64,000 bases of DNA from CAYFKJ01 sp964343605 (GTDB lineage: Bacteria > Pseudomonadota > Alphaproteobacteria > UBA2966), in assembly GCA_964343605.1 (NCBI GenBank), contig CAYFKJ010000003.1, forward strand, positions 248,001 through 312,000. The letters run 5' to 3'. The notes under the pieces are model-generated. The model searched no databases. It was not told the DNA's origin and was given only the letters and a program-made list of their open reading frames with translations. Each line of letters opens with the position of its first letter. Position 1 is the first letter of the stretch. The position numbers and the translations under genes were made by a program. Positions 21,471 through 30,599 of this stretch are shown here, piece after piece.

Positions 21471-22055
21471 ATGGATATGATCTTCAAAACGATGCGTGCG
21501 CTGTTGCTGCCGGCCATTGTTGCGATTGCCGCTGGCAGTCAGGAATCTACGGCCGCCGATCAGCTGGAGCCGGCTGTTATCGTCTTCATCGACCAGCAGC
21601 TTATTCTCCGCGAATCCGAAGCCGCAAAAAGCATTAGGAAACAAATCGATGGCTATCGTGTTGCTTATCGCGAGGACATCGTCGCAGATGAAAAAAGGCT
21701 GAGAAAGGAAGAGCAGGAACTCAAACGGCAAAGGCCGTTGCTCTCTCCCGAGGCGTTTACCGCCAAACGGCGTCTGTTTGAAGACAGCGTCGCACGCGTA
21801 CAAAGGTCCGTTCAGGACCGGACCCGATTGCTGGACAAGGCCTATACCCAGTCCATGAACGAGGTGGGGAAGGTGATGCGTGTGATTGTTGCCGAATTGA
21901 CGCAGGAAATGGGTTTCAACATCGTGCTCGAGAAGTCGCAAATTCTGTTTGCCCGGCGAAATCTTGAAATCACGGCGCACGTTCTGGAAAGGCTCAACAA
22001 GAAGCTCAGCCATGTGGAAGTGCCGTCGCCCCAGGCGGCCATCGAAAAACAGTAA
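21471..22055 (+). CDS. Periplasmic chaperone OmpH/Skp family
   Basis: About 194 residues from the ATG at 21471 (a second in-frame ATG lies at 21477). The product has a short signal peptide ending near AAD, a beta strand VIVFIDQQLILRES, then a long charged helical hairpin typical of Skp jellyfish arms, and a C-terminal strand region. Skp escorts unfolded outer-membrane proteins to BamA. The frame is open into bamA, but the upstream part is not protein-like. It overlaps the lpxD start by one base. Confidence 0.88.
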   Translation: MDMIFKTMRALLLPAIVAIAAGSQESTAADQLEPAVIVFIDQQLILRESEAAKSIRKQIDGYRVAYREDIVADEKRLRKEEQELKRQRPLLSPEAFTAKRRLFEDSVARVQRSVQDRTRLLDKAYTQSMNEVGKVMRVIVAELTQEMGFNIVLEKSQILFARRNLEITAHVLERLNKKLSHVEVPSPQAAIEKQ

Positions 22056-23083
22056 TGGCTGATCCGCGTTTCTTTCAACGCGCGGGACCCTACACGGTTT
22101 CCGAAATCGCCGCGCTGATTGGTGCGGAGCTCGGTGGGGACGCCGAGGGCGATCTGAGCCTGGAAGACGTGGCTCCCTTGTCCGCGGCGGGGCCGATGGA
22201 CCTCAGCTTCCTCGACAACACAAAATACCTCCCGGCGCTGACCGACACAAAAGCCGGCGCCTGCATTCTGCGTTCCGAGCACGCCGACAAGGTTCCCGAG
22301 CATACGATCGCGCTTGTCACGCCCGCTCCATACAGGGCCTATGCCGTGGCCGCGCAGGCTTTCTATCCGGCCCCGGCGGCGGAGGAGGGGATCTCCGCGG
22401 AGGCGCGGGTCAGCCCCTCGGCAGATGTCGGCGAGAATTGTTCCATCGCGTCCGGGGCGGTCATCGGCGCCGGCGCGTCGCTCGGCGCCCGAACGACGGT
22501 GAGGGAGAACGCCGTCATTTCACCCGGGACGGTGATCGGCGCCGACTGCCATATTGGAGCGGGGGCATCGCTCAGCCATTGCCGCGTCGGCGACAACGTG
22601 CGGATTTATCCGGGGGTGAGAATTGGCCAGGACGGATTCGGATTTGCGCCGGACCCCGGCGGTCACGTCAAGGTGCCTCAACTGGGCCTGGTCGTCGTCG
22701 GCGACAATGTGGAAATCGGGGCCAATACATGCATCGACCGGGGTTCGGGCCCCGATACGATAATCGGCGAGGGCTGCTGGATCGATAACCTGGTGCAAAT
22801 CGGCCATAATGTGCAGCTGGGTCGGGGTTGCATCGTCGTTTCCCAGGTCGGCATCAGCGGCAGCACCAAGATCGGCGACTATGTCGTGATGGGCGGCCAG
22901 GTCGGCATCGCCGGCCATCTGGAGATCGGCGCCGGCGCCCAGATTGCCGCCAAAAGCGGCGTCATCAAGGATGTACCCGCCGGTACGGTGGTTGGCGGCT
23001 ATCCCGCCCAGCCCGTCAAGGATTGGCACCGTCAATCGATCGTTTTGGCCAGAATGGTGAAGGAAAGAAGGACCCGTCAATGA
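22055..23083 (+). CDS. lpxD: UDP-3-O-acylglucosamine N-acyltransferase
   Basis: 342 residues: an N-terminal uridine-binding domain (to about residue 100), then hexapeptide repeats forming a left-handed beta helix. The catalytic His lies in NLVQIGHNVQLG and the C-terminal helix follows PAQPVKDW. It adds the N-linked hydroxyacyl chain in lipid A synthesis. It overlaps fabZ by 4 bases (ATGA). Confidence 0.97.
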   Translation: MADPRFFQRAGPYTVSEIAALIGAELGGDAEGDLSLEDVAPLSAAGPMDLSFLDNTKYLPALTDTKAGACILRSEHADKVPEHTIALVTPAPYRAYAVAAQAFYPAPAAEEGISAEARVSPSADVGENCSIASGAVIGAGASLGARTTVRENAVISPGTVIGADCHIGAGASLSHCRVGDNVRIYPGVRIGQDGFGFAPDPGGHVKVPQLGLVVVGDNVEIGANTCIDRGSGPDTIIGEGCWIDNLVQIGHNVQLGRGCIVVSQVGISGSTKIGDYVVMGGQVGIAGHLEIGAGAQIAAKSGVIKDVPAGTVVGGYPAQPVKDWHRQSIVLARMVKERRTRQ

Positions 23084-23556
23084 ACGAAACGACATCCGCG
23101 GCGGAAGTGGAACCGATCGAGATCAAGCAGATCCTTGAGATGATCCCCCACCGTTATCCGCTTTTGCTGGTCGACAAGGTCAAGGATATCGTCATCGGTG
23201 AAAGCGCAACCGGTATCAAGAACGTCACCATGAACGAGCCGCAGTTTCAGGGGCATTTTCCCAATCATCCGGTTATGCCGGGGGTCATGATCGTTGAATC
23301 CATGGCCCAGACGGCGGCGGTGCTTGTCGTTAAAACCCTCGGTGACGCCGGCCTCAACAAGCTCGTCTACTTCATGAGCATCGAAAACGCCAAGTTCAGG
23401 AAGCCGGTGACGCCGGGTGACCGCATGCATATCCAGATATCAAAGGACCGGCAGCGCGGCAGCGTCTGGCGTTTTAACGGCAAAGCGCTCGTCGACGATG
23501 CCGTTTGCGCGGAAGCGCTGTTCACCGCGATGATCGTCGATCCAGAGGACGCCTGA
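23080..23556 (+). CDS. fabZ: 3-hydroxyacyl-ACP dehydratase FabZ
   Basis: 158 residues with the hot-dog fold signature: MIPHRYPLLLVDKV at the N terminus, then HFPNHPVMPGVMIVESMAQ containing the catalytic His and Glu. It dehydrates 3-hydroxyacyl-ACP, competing with LpxA and LpxD for the same substrates, which explains its place in the lpx cluster. The start was set by AAGGA 8 bases upstream and by the ATGA overlap with lpxD. Confidence 0.98.
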   Translation: MNETTSAAEVEPIEIKQILEMIPHRYPLLLVDKVKDIVIGESATGIKNVTMNEPQFQGHFPNHPVMPGVMIVESMAQTAAVLVVKTLGDAGLNKLVYFMSIENAKFRKPVTPGDRMHIQISKDRQRGSVWRFNGKALVDDAVCAEALFTAMIVDPEDA

Positions 23557-24350
23557 TGAGCGCCATCCATCCGAGCGCCATAATCGAAGACGGTGCGCAG
23601 ATCGGCGATGACGTGACGATCGGGCCTTACTGCTGTATCGGTCCAAATGTTTCGCTGGCCGATAATGTCGAGCTGAAATCACACGTCGTGATCGACGGGC
23701 ACACCCGGATCGGCGAGAGTACCCGCGTCTTTCCGTTTGCGTCGTTGGGGCACGAACCCCAAGACCTGAAGTACGACGGAGAGGATTCTGTGGTCGAAAT
23801 CGGTGCGCGGACAACCATCCGCGAATACGTAACCGTCCATCCGGGCACCGATGGCGGCGGCAGCAGCACGAAGGTCGGCGACGACTGCCTCATCATGGGA
23901 GCGGTCCATATCGCCCACGACTGCATCATCGGCAACAACGTTATCCTGGCTCAAGCCACCGTTCTCGGCGGCCACGTCGAAATCGACGATTTTGCCATCC
24001 TCGGCGGCTCTGTCGGCGTGCATCAATTCGTCCGGATCGGCGCTTACGCAATGATCGGCGGCATGTCGGCGGTCGATCACGATGTCATTCCCTACGGTTC
24101 CGTCAGCGGTGAACGCGCCGTGCTCGGCGGGCTCAATATCGTCGGCATGAAACGCCGCGGCATGGCCCGTGAGGAAATCAGCGCGCTGAGGAAGGCCTAC
24201 GGCCAACTCTTCGCCGACCAGGGCACGTTGCAGGATCGCGTCGCCGGCGTGGCGGATCAATTCGGGTCTTCCGAGGCCGTGATGTCGATCGTCGAATTCA
24301 TGCAGGCCGATACTTCGCGCGCCTTTTGCCAACCCAAATCCGAAGGTTGA
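23556..24350 (+). CDS. lpxA: UDP-N-acetylglucosamine acyltransferase
   Basis: The 264-residue protein is the usual LpxA length. Hexapeptide repeats start right after the N terminus (IHPSAIIEDGAQIGDDV). The catalytic His is in HIAHDCIIGNNV, and the helical C-terminal domain contains KRRGMAREEISALRKAY. It transfers the first hydroxyacyl chain to UDP-GlcNAc. The start overlaps the fabZ stop by one base. Confidence 0.98.
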   Translation: MSAIHPSAIIEDGAQIGDDVTIGPYCCIGPNVSLADNVELKSHVVIDGHTRIGESTRVFPFASLGHEPQDLKYDGEDSVVEIGARTTIREYVTVHPGTDGGGSSTKVGDDCLIMGAVHIAHDCIIGNNVILAQATVLGGHVEIDDFAILGGSVGVHQFVRIGAYAMIGGMSAVDHDVIPYGSVSGERAVLGGLNIVGMKRRGMAREEISALRKAYGQLFADQGTLQDRVAGVADQFGSSEAVMSIVEFMQADTSRAFCQPKSEG

Positions 24351-24356
24351 GGATCG

Positions 24357-25184
24357 ATGTCGGCGCCCGCCAAGCTCGGCATCATCGCGGGCGGCGGCGT
24401 CTGGCCCAGCCGCTTGGCAAAAGCCTGCGGCGACCAGGGCCGCGATTGTCACATCATCGCCCTCAAGGAACATTGTGACGAAGCGCTCCTTGACGGATTG
24501 CCGCACACATGGGTCGACATAGGGGCGGTCGGCAAGGTGTTTTCGGTGCTCGGTTCGGAAGGCTGCGCCGAGGTCGTTTTGGCGGGCCCCATTGAACGGC
24601 CGTCGTTGAGCTCGGTGAAGCCGGATCTTCGCGGCATGAAGCTGATCCCGAAATTGCTCAAGGCTGGCGGCGACGACGGTTTGCTGCGTGTCCTGGTCGA
24701 GGAATTCGAAAGCGAGGGTTACCGCGTGGTGGGCATCGACGATGTCGTGGGCGGTCTGTTGGCGGCGGGCGGGCCCATCGGCCGTCTCGCCCCGGATGAC
24801 GTTGCCCTCGGCGACATCGCACGCGGTATTGAAGTCGCGCGGTCATTGGGGGCGCTCGATGTGGGACAGGCCGTCGTCGTTCAGCAGGGGCACGTGCTGG
24901 GGGTCGAGGCGGCTGAAGGGACGGATCGATTGCTCGAGCGTTGCGGCGAATTGCGGCGTGAAGGGGCCCCCGGCGTCCTCGTCAAAATCAGCAAGCCCGG
25001 ACAGGAGCGGCGCGCGGATCTGCCGACGATCGGTGTGGAAACCGTGAGGGCCGCTGCCTCCGCGGGGCTGGCGGGAATCGCCGTTGAAGCGAATAACGTC
25101 TTGATCACCGACCGTTCGGCGGTGGCCGAGGCTGCCGATAAGGCCGGAATATTCATAATTGGAATCGACGCCGCCGAAAGCTAG
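24357..25184 (+). CDS. lpxI: UDP-2,3-diacylglucosamine pyrophosphatase LpxI
   Basis: The 275-residue protein matches LpxI (DUF1009): LGIIAGGGVWPSRLAKAC at the N terminus and DLPTIGVETVRAAASAGLAGIA in the C-terminal catalytic domain. It hydrolyses UDP-diacylglucosamine to lipid X in the alphaproteobacterial branch that lacks LpxH, using a different fold and mechanism. It lies 6 bases after lpxA and upstream of lpxB, the enzyme that uses its product. Confidence 0.95.
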   Translation: MSAPAKLGIIAGGGVWPSRLAKACGDQGRDCHIIALKEHCDEALLDGLPHTWVDIGAVGKVFSVLGSEGCAEVVLAGPIERPSLSSVKPDLRGMKLIPKLLKAGGDDGLLRVLVEEFESEGYRVVGIDDVVGGLLAAGGPIGRLAPDDVALGDIARGIEVARSLGALDVGQAVVVQQGHVLGVEAAEGTDRLLERCGELRREGAPGVLVKISKPGQERRADLPTIGVETVRAAASAGLAGIAVEANNVLITDRSAVAEAADKAGIFIIGIDAAES

Positions 25185-25192
25185 GAATCATC

Positions 25193-25906
25193 ATGAGCCG
25201 GTCGCTGTACAGCGTATTTTTAGGTATTTGCGGATTGCTGTTTGCGGCCGGCTCGTTTCCCGCATTAGCCGAAGACCAAGTGGTACGGGCGTTCGACCAG
25301 GCCGTTTTCGGAATGGATGGCAACGGTCAACCCGCCCTGGCGAAATGGGTTGGTCCGGTTCGCATCACCGTGATGGGCGACAGCGATGCGGAGGGAGATA
25401 CGCTGCTGGAACAATACGTCGCGGAGGTATCCGAAGTCGCGGGCCTGGACCTCGATGTCGTGAAAGCCGCCCCGCGGGGAGCCGCAAGAAGGGCCGCGCT
25501 CGCCGTATTTTTCGGCCAACCCGACGCCTTCATCGAGTTCCTCGAGCGCGAAGGCGGCGCACCCTCCGCGGATTTGATGGCGCGGCTCAGAGCCGGCTTT
25601 TGCTGGTCGAATTTGTGGATTGCCAACGATCGCATTATCCGTGCCGTCGTGTTTGCCAAAGGGGCGAGCGCGCCGGTGGAAGGCCGCTCCGGCCGGCGGA
25701 AATGCCTGTATCACGAGTTGGGCCATGCCCTGGGCTTGCCGTTCCACCCGCAGGCCTTCTCGGTCCTGAATTACGAATCCGCCACCGACGGTCACACGGA
25801 TCTCGACCGTAGGCTGCTGGCTCTGCTCTACCATCGCGCGCTCTGGCCCGGCATGCCGCGTGATGCGACAATTGAAGCCGTCAGAAAACTGGTCGCGCGC
25901 CAATGA
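25193..25906 (+). CDS. Secreted DUF2927-like protein with HExxH motif
   Basis: The 237-residue product has a signal peptide (core ICGLLFAAGSFPALAE). Residues 174-184 read HELGHALGLPF, a zinc-metallopeptidase-type HExxHxxG motif, followed by SVLNY, which could serve as a Met-turn-like element. The overall pattern fits DUF2927 proteins. It sits between lpxI and lpxB with 8 bases before it and a 4-base overlap after, so it is made with the lipid A enzymes, but no lipid A role is known to me. Whether it is an active protease is open. Confidence 0.75.
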   Translation: MSRSLYSVFLGICGLLFAAGSFPALAEDQVVRAFDQAVFGMDGNGQPALAKWVGPVRITVMGDSDAEGDTLLEQYVAEVSEVAGLDLDVVKAAPRGAARRAALAVFFGQPDAFIEFLEREGGAPSADLMARLRAGFCWSNLWIANDRIIRAVVFAKGASAPVEGRSGRRKCLYHELGHALGLPFHPQAFSVLNYESATDGHTDLDRRLLALLYHRALWPGMPRDATIEAVRKLVARQ

Positions 25907-27057
25907 CCGACGCCAAATGGCGCATCATGCTGGTTGCCGGTGAGCCTTCGGGCGATGCCCTTGGAGGGCCGTTGATGGCAGCGCTCAAGGAACGCTTGGG
26001 CGACGAGGTCGAATTCATGGGCGTGGGTGGTGAGCTCATGTACCAACAGGGTTTGAAGAGCCTGTTTCCCATCTCGGATATTGCGGTCATGGGGTTGGCC
26101 GAAATCCTCCCCCGGGTTGGATTGATCCTGCGCCGTCTGCGCCAGACCTACGAATTTGCCGCCAAGGAAAAACCGGACGTTCTGGTCACCATCGATGCGC
26201 CCGGGTTCAATTTTCGCCTGGGCCGCAAACTTCACGGCGCCGGCTTCCCCATCGTGCACTACGTCGCGCCCACGGTCTGGGCCTGGAAGCCGGGACGGGC
26301 GAAGAAGATCGCGGCATTCCTCGATCACCTTATCGCCGTTCTGCCCTTCGAGCCGCCCTATTTCGAAGCGGAAGGGCTGCCCTGCACCTTCGTTGGCCAT
26401 ACGGCGGTGAGCATGCCGGCAGGTGACGGCCCCGCGTTTCGCGAGGCTCACGGCATTCCGGTGGACCGTCTGGTCCTGGGGATGCTGCCCGGCAGCCGAC
26501 AGGGCGAGGTATCCAGGCTGTTGCCGATATTCAGGGAAACCGCCTCACGACTGAAGAGGTCCGGTACCGATCTGCATCTTGTGTCGGTTACGCTTTCGCA
26601 CCTTCATGAGACGGTGAAATCCGGCTTGGCCGATGTCGGGATACCGCTGACGCTCATCGGCGCTGAGGAGAAAGTCTCCGCCTTTGCCGCCATGGATGGC
26701 GCCCTGGCGGCGTCCGGCACCGTGAGCCTCGAGCTTTCGCTGGCGTCGGTGCCCACGGTTGTGGCCTACCGCATGAATCCGCTGACGGTGGCGATCGTCC
26801 GCCGCATGGCCCAGGTGGATATGGTTGCCATGACCAATCTCATTCTCGACCGTGCGGTTATTCCCGAGTTCCTGCAGGAGCGCTGCACGCCTGACCGGCT
26901 CGCTCCCGCAGTGGAAAAGATTCTGGTTGATGAACAGGTGCGCAGCGCGCAAATTGAAGCCGGACGACAAGTCGCGGAGGCTTTGGGGGCAGGGGGACCG
27001 CCGCCCGCCGAGCGCGCCGCCGACGTCGTGCTCCAGGTACTGGAAAAGAATTCCTGA
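25903..27057 (+). CDS. lpxB: Lipid A disaccharide synthase
   Basis: The 384-residue GT19 enzyme begins with MLVAGEPSGDALGGPLM and carries the family blocks VDFM-like FMGVGGELM, VTIDAPGFNFRLG, APTVWAWKPGR and LPGSRQGEVSRLLP. It condenses lipid X with UDP-diacylglucosamine. The start overlaps the preceding stop as ATGA, so translation is coupled. It closes the lpx cluster; a glyoxalase gene follows 32 bases later. Confidence 0.98.
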   Translation: MTDAKWRIMLVAGEPSGDALGGPLMAALKERLGDEVEFMGVGGELMYQQGLKSLFPISDIAVMGLAEILPRVGLILRRLRQTYEFAAKEKPDVLVTIDAPGFNFRLGRKLHGAGFPIVHYVAPTVWAWKPGRAKKIAAFLDHLIAVLPFEPPYFEAEGLPCTFVGHTAVSMPAGDGPAFREAHGIPVDRLVLGMLPGSRQGEVSRLLPIFRETASRLKRSGTDLHLVSVTLSHLHETVKSGLADVGIPLTLIGAEEKVSAFAAMDGALAASGTVSLELSLASVPTVVAYRMNPLTVAIVRRMAQVDMVAMTNLILDRAVIPEFLQERCTPDRLAPAVEKILVDEQVRSAQIEAGRQVAEALGAGGPPPAERAADVVLQVLEKNS

Positions 27058-27089
27058 ATTTGACAAGAATAGAAGAGAGCTCTACCGCC

Positions 27090-27506
27090 ATGACAGACAG
27101 CGCCATCGACACTTCCGGTTTCCGCTTCCTCCACACCATGATCCGCGTCAAGGATCTGGAAAAATCGAAGGATTTCTACACTCGCCACCTCGGCATGAAG
27201 GTCTTGCGGGAAAAGGAATTTCCGGGCGGCAAGTTCACCCTGTGTTTCGTCGGCTACGGCGAGGAGGAATCAAACACCGTGGTGGAACTGACCTACAACT
27301 GGGATCAGGAGGAGCCCTACGAACTGGGCGACGGTTTCGGCCACCTGGCCATCGCCGTGCCGGACATCTATGGCGCCTGCGAGCAGATGGCGGCCGAAGG
27401 CGTGCCGATCCCGCGTCCCGCCGGCCCCATGAAACACGGCGGCCGCGTCATCGCCTTCATCGAAGACCCCGACGGCTATAAAGTTGAACTGGTCGAACGG
27501 GATTAG
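27090..27506 (+). CDS. gloA: Lactoylglutathione lyase (glyoxalase I)
   Basis: 138 residues from the ATG at 27090, which has AGAAGAGAG upstream; a TTG at 27060 would add ten residues. All four metal ligands of glyoxalase I are present: His15 (FLHTMIRV), Glu66 (NTVVELTYN), His85 (GFGHLAIAV) and Glu133 (YKVELVERD). The size and ligand set fit the Ni-type bacterial enzyme that turns the methylglyoxal-glutathione adduct into lactoylglutathione. It may be read with lpxB or from its own promoter. Confidence 0.95.
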   Translation: MTDSAIDTSGFRFLHTMIRVKDLEKSKDFYTRHLGMKVLREKEFPGGKFTLCFVGYGEEESNTVVELTYNWDQEEPYELGDGFGHLAIAVPDIYGACEQMAAEGVPIPRPAGPMKHGGRVIAFIEDPDGYKVELVERD

Positions 27507-27509
27507 GGC

Positions 27510-27707
27510 TCAGAAGAAAATCCAGTAGACCGCCGCCCCTACGACGGCGGCCAGCGCCGCCAGGCGGACGCTGCCGCGGCGCCATAACGGTGCACGGTTG
27601 TCGTTGACGATGGGGAGATCGGCGAACCGGGGCCGGGAGCGTCGCCGGCCCGGCTGGTCGTTGGCCGGGACTGGGAGTTTTCGCCCCAGGGCGGTTCGCT
27701 GAAACAC
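27510..27707 (-). CDS. Small protein with C-terminal TM helix
   Basis: 65 residues: a basic, Arg- and Pro-rich N-terminal part and a C-terminal hydrophobic segment (LAALAAVVGAAVYWIFF) ending the protein, like a tail anchor. The start is GTG with AGAGG immediately upstream, 18 bases after the gltA stop on the same strand. No family recognised. It could be a real small membrane protein co-transcribed with gltA or a chance frame. Confidence 0.45.
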   Translation of the reverse strand: MFQRTALGRKLPVPANDQPGRRRSRPRFADLPIVNDNRAPLWRRGSVRLAALAAVVGAAVYWIFF

Positions 27708-27725
27708 CTCTGCGCCGCCCCGTGC

Positions 27726-29045
27726 CTAGCGCTCGCCGACCGGGACGAAAGTGCGTTTGCCGGCGCCGGTGTAGAGCTGGCGCGGGCGGCCGATCTTCTG
27801 GGTCGGATCGACGATCATTTCCTTCCATTGCGCCACCCAGCCGACGGTCCGGGCCAAGGCGAAAAGCACGGTGAACATGGAGGTCGGGAAGCCCATGGCG
27901 CGCAGGATGATGCCGGAATAGAAGTCGACGTTGGGGTAGAGCTTCTTCTCGATGAAGTACTCGTCCTCCAGCGCGATGCGCTCCAGCTCCATGGCCAGCG
28001 CCAATAGCGGCTCGTCCCGGATGCCCAGCTCGTCGAGCACCTCGTGGCAGCTCTGGCGCAGCACGGTGGCGCGCGGGTCGTGGTTCTTGTAGACGCGGTG
28101 ACCGAAGCCCATCAGGCGGAAAGGATCGTCCTTGTCCTTGGCCTTCTGCACATATTCGGGAATGCGGTCGATGGAACCGATTTCCTCAAGCATCTCCAGT
28201 ACTGCCTCGTTGGCGCCGCCGTGGGCGGGGCCCCAAAGGCAGGCGATGCCGGCGGCGATGCAGGCAAAGGGGTTGGCGCCGGAGGAACCGGCCAGGCGCA
28301 CAGTCGACGTCGAGGCGTTCTGCTCGTGATCGGCATGCAGGATGAAGATCTTGTCCATGGCCCGGGCCAGGACGGGACTGACCTCGTAGTCCTCGGCCGG
28401 CACCTTGAACATCATGCGCAAGAAGTTTTCCGCGTAACTCAAGTTGTTGCGCGGATAGATGAACGGCTGGCCGATGGAATACTTGTAGGCCATGGCCGCG
28501 ATGGTCGGCATCTTGGCGATCATGCGGTGCGACGCCACCATGCGCTGGTGTTCGTCGCTGATATCGGTGCTGTCGTGATAGAACGCGCTCAAGGCGCCGA
28601 CGACGCCGCACATAATGGCCATGGGGTGGGCATCGCGCCGGAATCCGCGGAAGAACTGGGTCAACTGCTCATGGATCATCGAGTGATAGGTGATGTCGTG
28701 CTCGAACTTGGCTTTTTGTTCGGCCGTCGGCAGTTCGCCGTCGAGAAGCAGGTAGCAAACCTCCAGAAAATCGCTGTTGTCCGCCAGTTCGTCGATCGGA
28801 TACCCGCGATACAGAAGAACACCCTCGTCGCCGTCGATATAGGTGATGGCGGATTCGCAGCTTGCCGTCGAAACAAACCCCGGGTCGAAAGTGAAATGAC
28901 CCGTTTCGCCATAAAGTTTCCGAATGTCGACGACATTCGGTCCAACGGAACCACCGAGAACGGGGAGGTCGACGGATTGGCCCGTCGCATTGTCGGTGAG
29001 CGTCATGGACGCAGCAGTGTCTTCCTGTACCTTTTCCGAGGCCAT
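27726..29045 (-). CDS. gltA: Citrate synthase
   Basis: 439 residues from the ATG at 29045, which has AGGAAGGAC 6-7 bases upstream. The type II (hexameric, Gram-negative) enzyme shows the catalytic residues in context: His in GPAHGGANEAV, His in GFGHRVYKNHDPRA and Asp in KLYPNVDFYSG. It condenses oxaloacetate and acetyl-CoA, entry to the TCA cycle. The gltX gene lies upstream on the same strand, about 100 bases away. Confidence 0.98.
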   Translation of the reverse strand: MASEKVQEDTAASMTLTDNATGQSVDLPVLGGSVGPNVVDIRKLYGETGHFTFDPGFVSTASCESAITYIDGDEGVLLYRGYPIDELADNSDFLEVCYLLLDGELPTAEQKAKFEHDITYHSMIHEQLTQFFRGFRRDAHPMAIMCGVVGALSAFYHDSTDISDEHQRMVASHRMIAKMPTIAAMAYKYSIGQPFIYPRNNLSYAENFLRMMFKVPAEDYEVSPVLARAMDKIFILHADHEQNASTSTVRLAGSSGANPFACIAAGIACLWGPAHGGANEAVLEMLEEIGSIDRIPEYVQKAKDKDDPFRLMGFGHRVYKNHDPRATVLRQSCHEVLDELGIRDEPLLALAMELERIALEDEYFIEKKLYPNVDFYSGIILRAMGFPTSMFTVLFALARTVGWVAQWKEMIVDPTQKIGRPRQLYTGAGKRTFVPVGER

Positions 29046-29148
29046 AAATAGTCCTTCCTGGTTTACCAAAATTTTTTGGCGCTAAATGTGTGCAGGGGGG
29101 CAAGCGCCTGTTGATTCAATTATACGACTGTTTGCCGTCCGGGGGAAA

Positions 29149-30582
29149 TCACACGTCCCCATTCGTATGATTATTAGACGGCGAATTTGTTGCGTCGGCA
29201 ATGCGACCCAGTGTCTCATCCCGTCCCAATATCTCCAAAACGTCGAAGATTCCGGGCGAAGTCGTGCGGCCGGTCAGGGCGGCACGGAGGGGTTGGGCGA
29301 CCTTGCCGAGTTTCATCTCTTCTGATTCAGCGAAGGCCCGCATGCCTGCCTCGATGACGTCATGAGACCAGCCTTCCCAGGCTTCAGCCTGTTGGAGAAG
29401 ACGCGTCAGCACCGCAAGTGCTTCATCGGTCAGCAAAGCGGCCGCTTTTTCATCCATATTCAGGGGGCGATTTTCAATCAAAAACAATGAATTTTCAATA
29501 AGTTCCAAGGTTGTTTTAGTGCGTTCCTTCAAGTGCGGCAAGGCGGCCATGACGCGCGACGTGTGAACCTCCGAGAGGGCGCCGCCCGCGGCTTCGGCGA
29601 GGCCCTTTTCGATTAGCCTGAAGAGCTCGGCGTCGGGCGTTTCCTTGAGGTATTGGCTGTTGAAGCTGTCGAGTTTCTTGAAGTCGAAACGGGAGGGCGA
29701 TTTGCCCAGGCCATCGGAATCGAACCATTCGATGGCCTGTTCGGTGCTGATATGCTCGTCGTCGCCGTGGCTCCAGCCCAGGCGCAGCAGGTGGTTGCGC
29801 ATGGCGGCGGGCAGGTAGCCCATGTCGCGGTAGGCCTCGACCCCCAAAGCGCCGTGGCGTTTGGACAATTTGGCGCCGTCGGCGCCGTGGATCAGCGGAA
29901 TGTGGCCAAAAACCGGGATACTCCAGCCCAGCGCGTTGTAAATCTGGCTCTGGCGGGCGGCGTTGTTGAGATGGTCGTCACCCCGGATGATGTGGCTGAT
30001 GCCCATATCGTGGTCATCGACCACCACCGACAGCATGTAGGTCGGCGTGCCGTCGGCGCGCAACAGCACCATGTCGTCGAGCTGGTCGTGCTTGAAGCGG
30101 ACGCTGCCCTGGACCAGATCCTCGATCACGGTTTCGCCGGTGCGCGGGGCTTTCAGGCGCACGACGGGCGGCACGCCTTCGGGCGCTTCCGAGGGATCGC
30201 GGTCTCGCCAGCGCCCGTCATAGAGCGTCGAGCGGCCCTCGGCGCGTGCTTTTTCGCGCATTTCCGCCAGTTCTTCGGGCGAACAGTAGCAGTGATAGGC
30301 GTTACCCGACGCCAGGAGGTCCCGCGCCACCTCGGCGTGGCGCTCCGCGCGCTCCGACTGGTAGACGATGTCGTCATCGCAATCGAGGCCCAGCCACTCG
30401 AGGCCGTCGAGAATGGCTTGCGTGGCTTCCGACGTCGAGCGCTTTCGGTCGGTATCCTCGATACGCAGCCGGAACTTGCCGCCGTGATGACGGGCGTAAA
30501 GCCAGTTAAACAGGGCCGTCCGGGCGCCTCCGATATGGAGAAACCCCGTGGGCGAGGGGGCGAAGCGGGTGACAACGCTCAT
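29149..30582 (-). CDS. gltX: Glutamyl-tRNA synthetase
   Basis: 477 residues. The HIGH motif appears in RFAPSPTGFLHIGGARTALF, and the KMSKS motif appears as KLSKRHG. The length and the C-terminal helical domain fit bacterial class I GluRS. The ATG at 30582 was chosen because the protein family starts MxVVTRFAPSPTG. Many alphaproteobacteria carry two GluRS copies; this window alone cannot tell which this is. An SOS-box-like site lies 18-32 bases upstream of the start codon. Confidence 0.96.
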   Translation of the reverse strand: MSVVTRFAPSPTGFLHIGGARTALFNWLYARHHGGKFRLRIEDTDRKRSTSEATQAILDGLEWLGLDCDDDIVYQSERAERHAEVARDLLASGNAYHCYCSPEELAEMREKARAEGRSTLYDGRWRDRDPSEAPEGVPPVVRLKAPRTGETVIEDLVQGSVRFKHDQLDDMVLLRADGTPTYMLSVVVDDHDMGISHIIRGDDHLNNAARQSQIYNALGWSIPVFGHIPLIHGADGAKLSKRHGALGVEAYRDMGYLPAAMRNHLLRLGWSHGDDEHISTEQAIEWFDSDGLGKSPSRFDFKKLDSFNSQYLKETPDAELFRLIEKGLAEAAGGALSEVHTSRVMAALPHLKERTKTTLELIENSLFLIENRPLNMDEKAAALLTDEALAVLTRLLQQAEAWEGWSHDVIEAGMRAFAESEEMKLGKVAQPLRAALTGRTTSPGIFDVLEILGRDETLGRIADATNSPSNNHTNGDV

Positions 30583-30599
30583 GAGTTCTTTCGTCAATT

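Noticed and set aside
28044..29051. 335-codon open frame opposite gltA
   Set aside because: Antisense to the citrate synthase catalytic region; no protein-like features.
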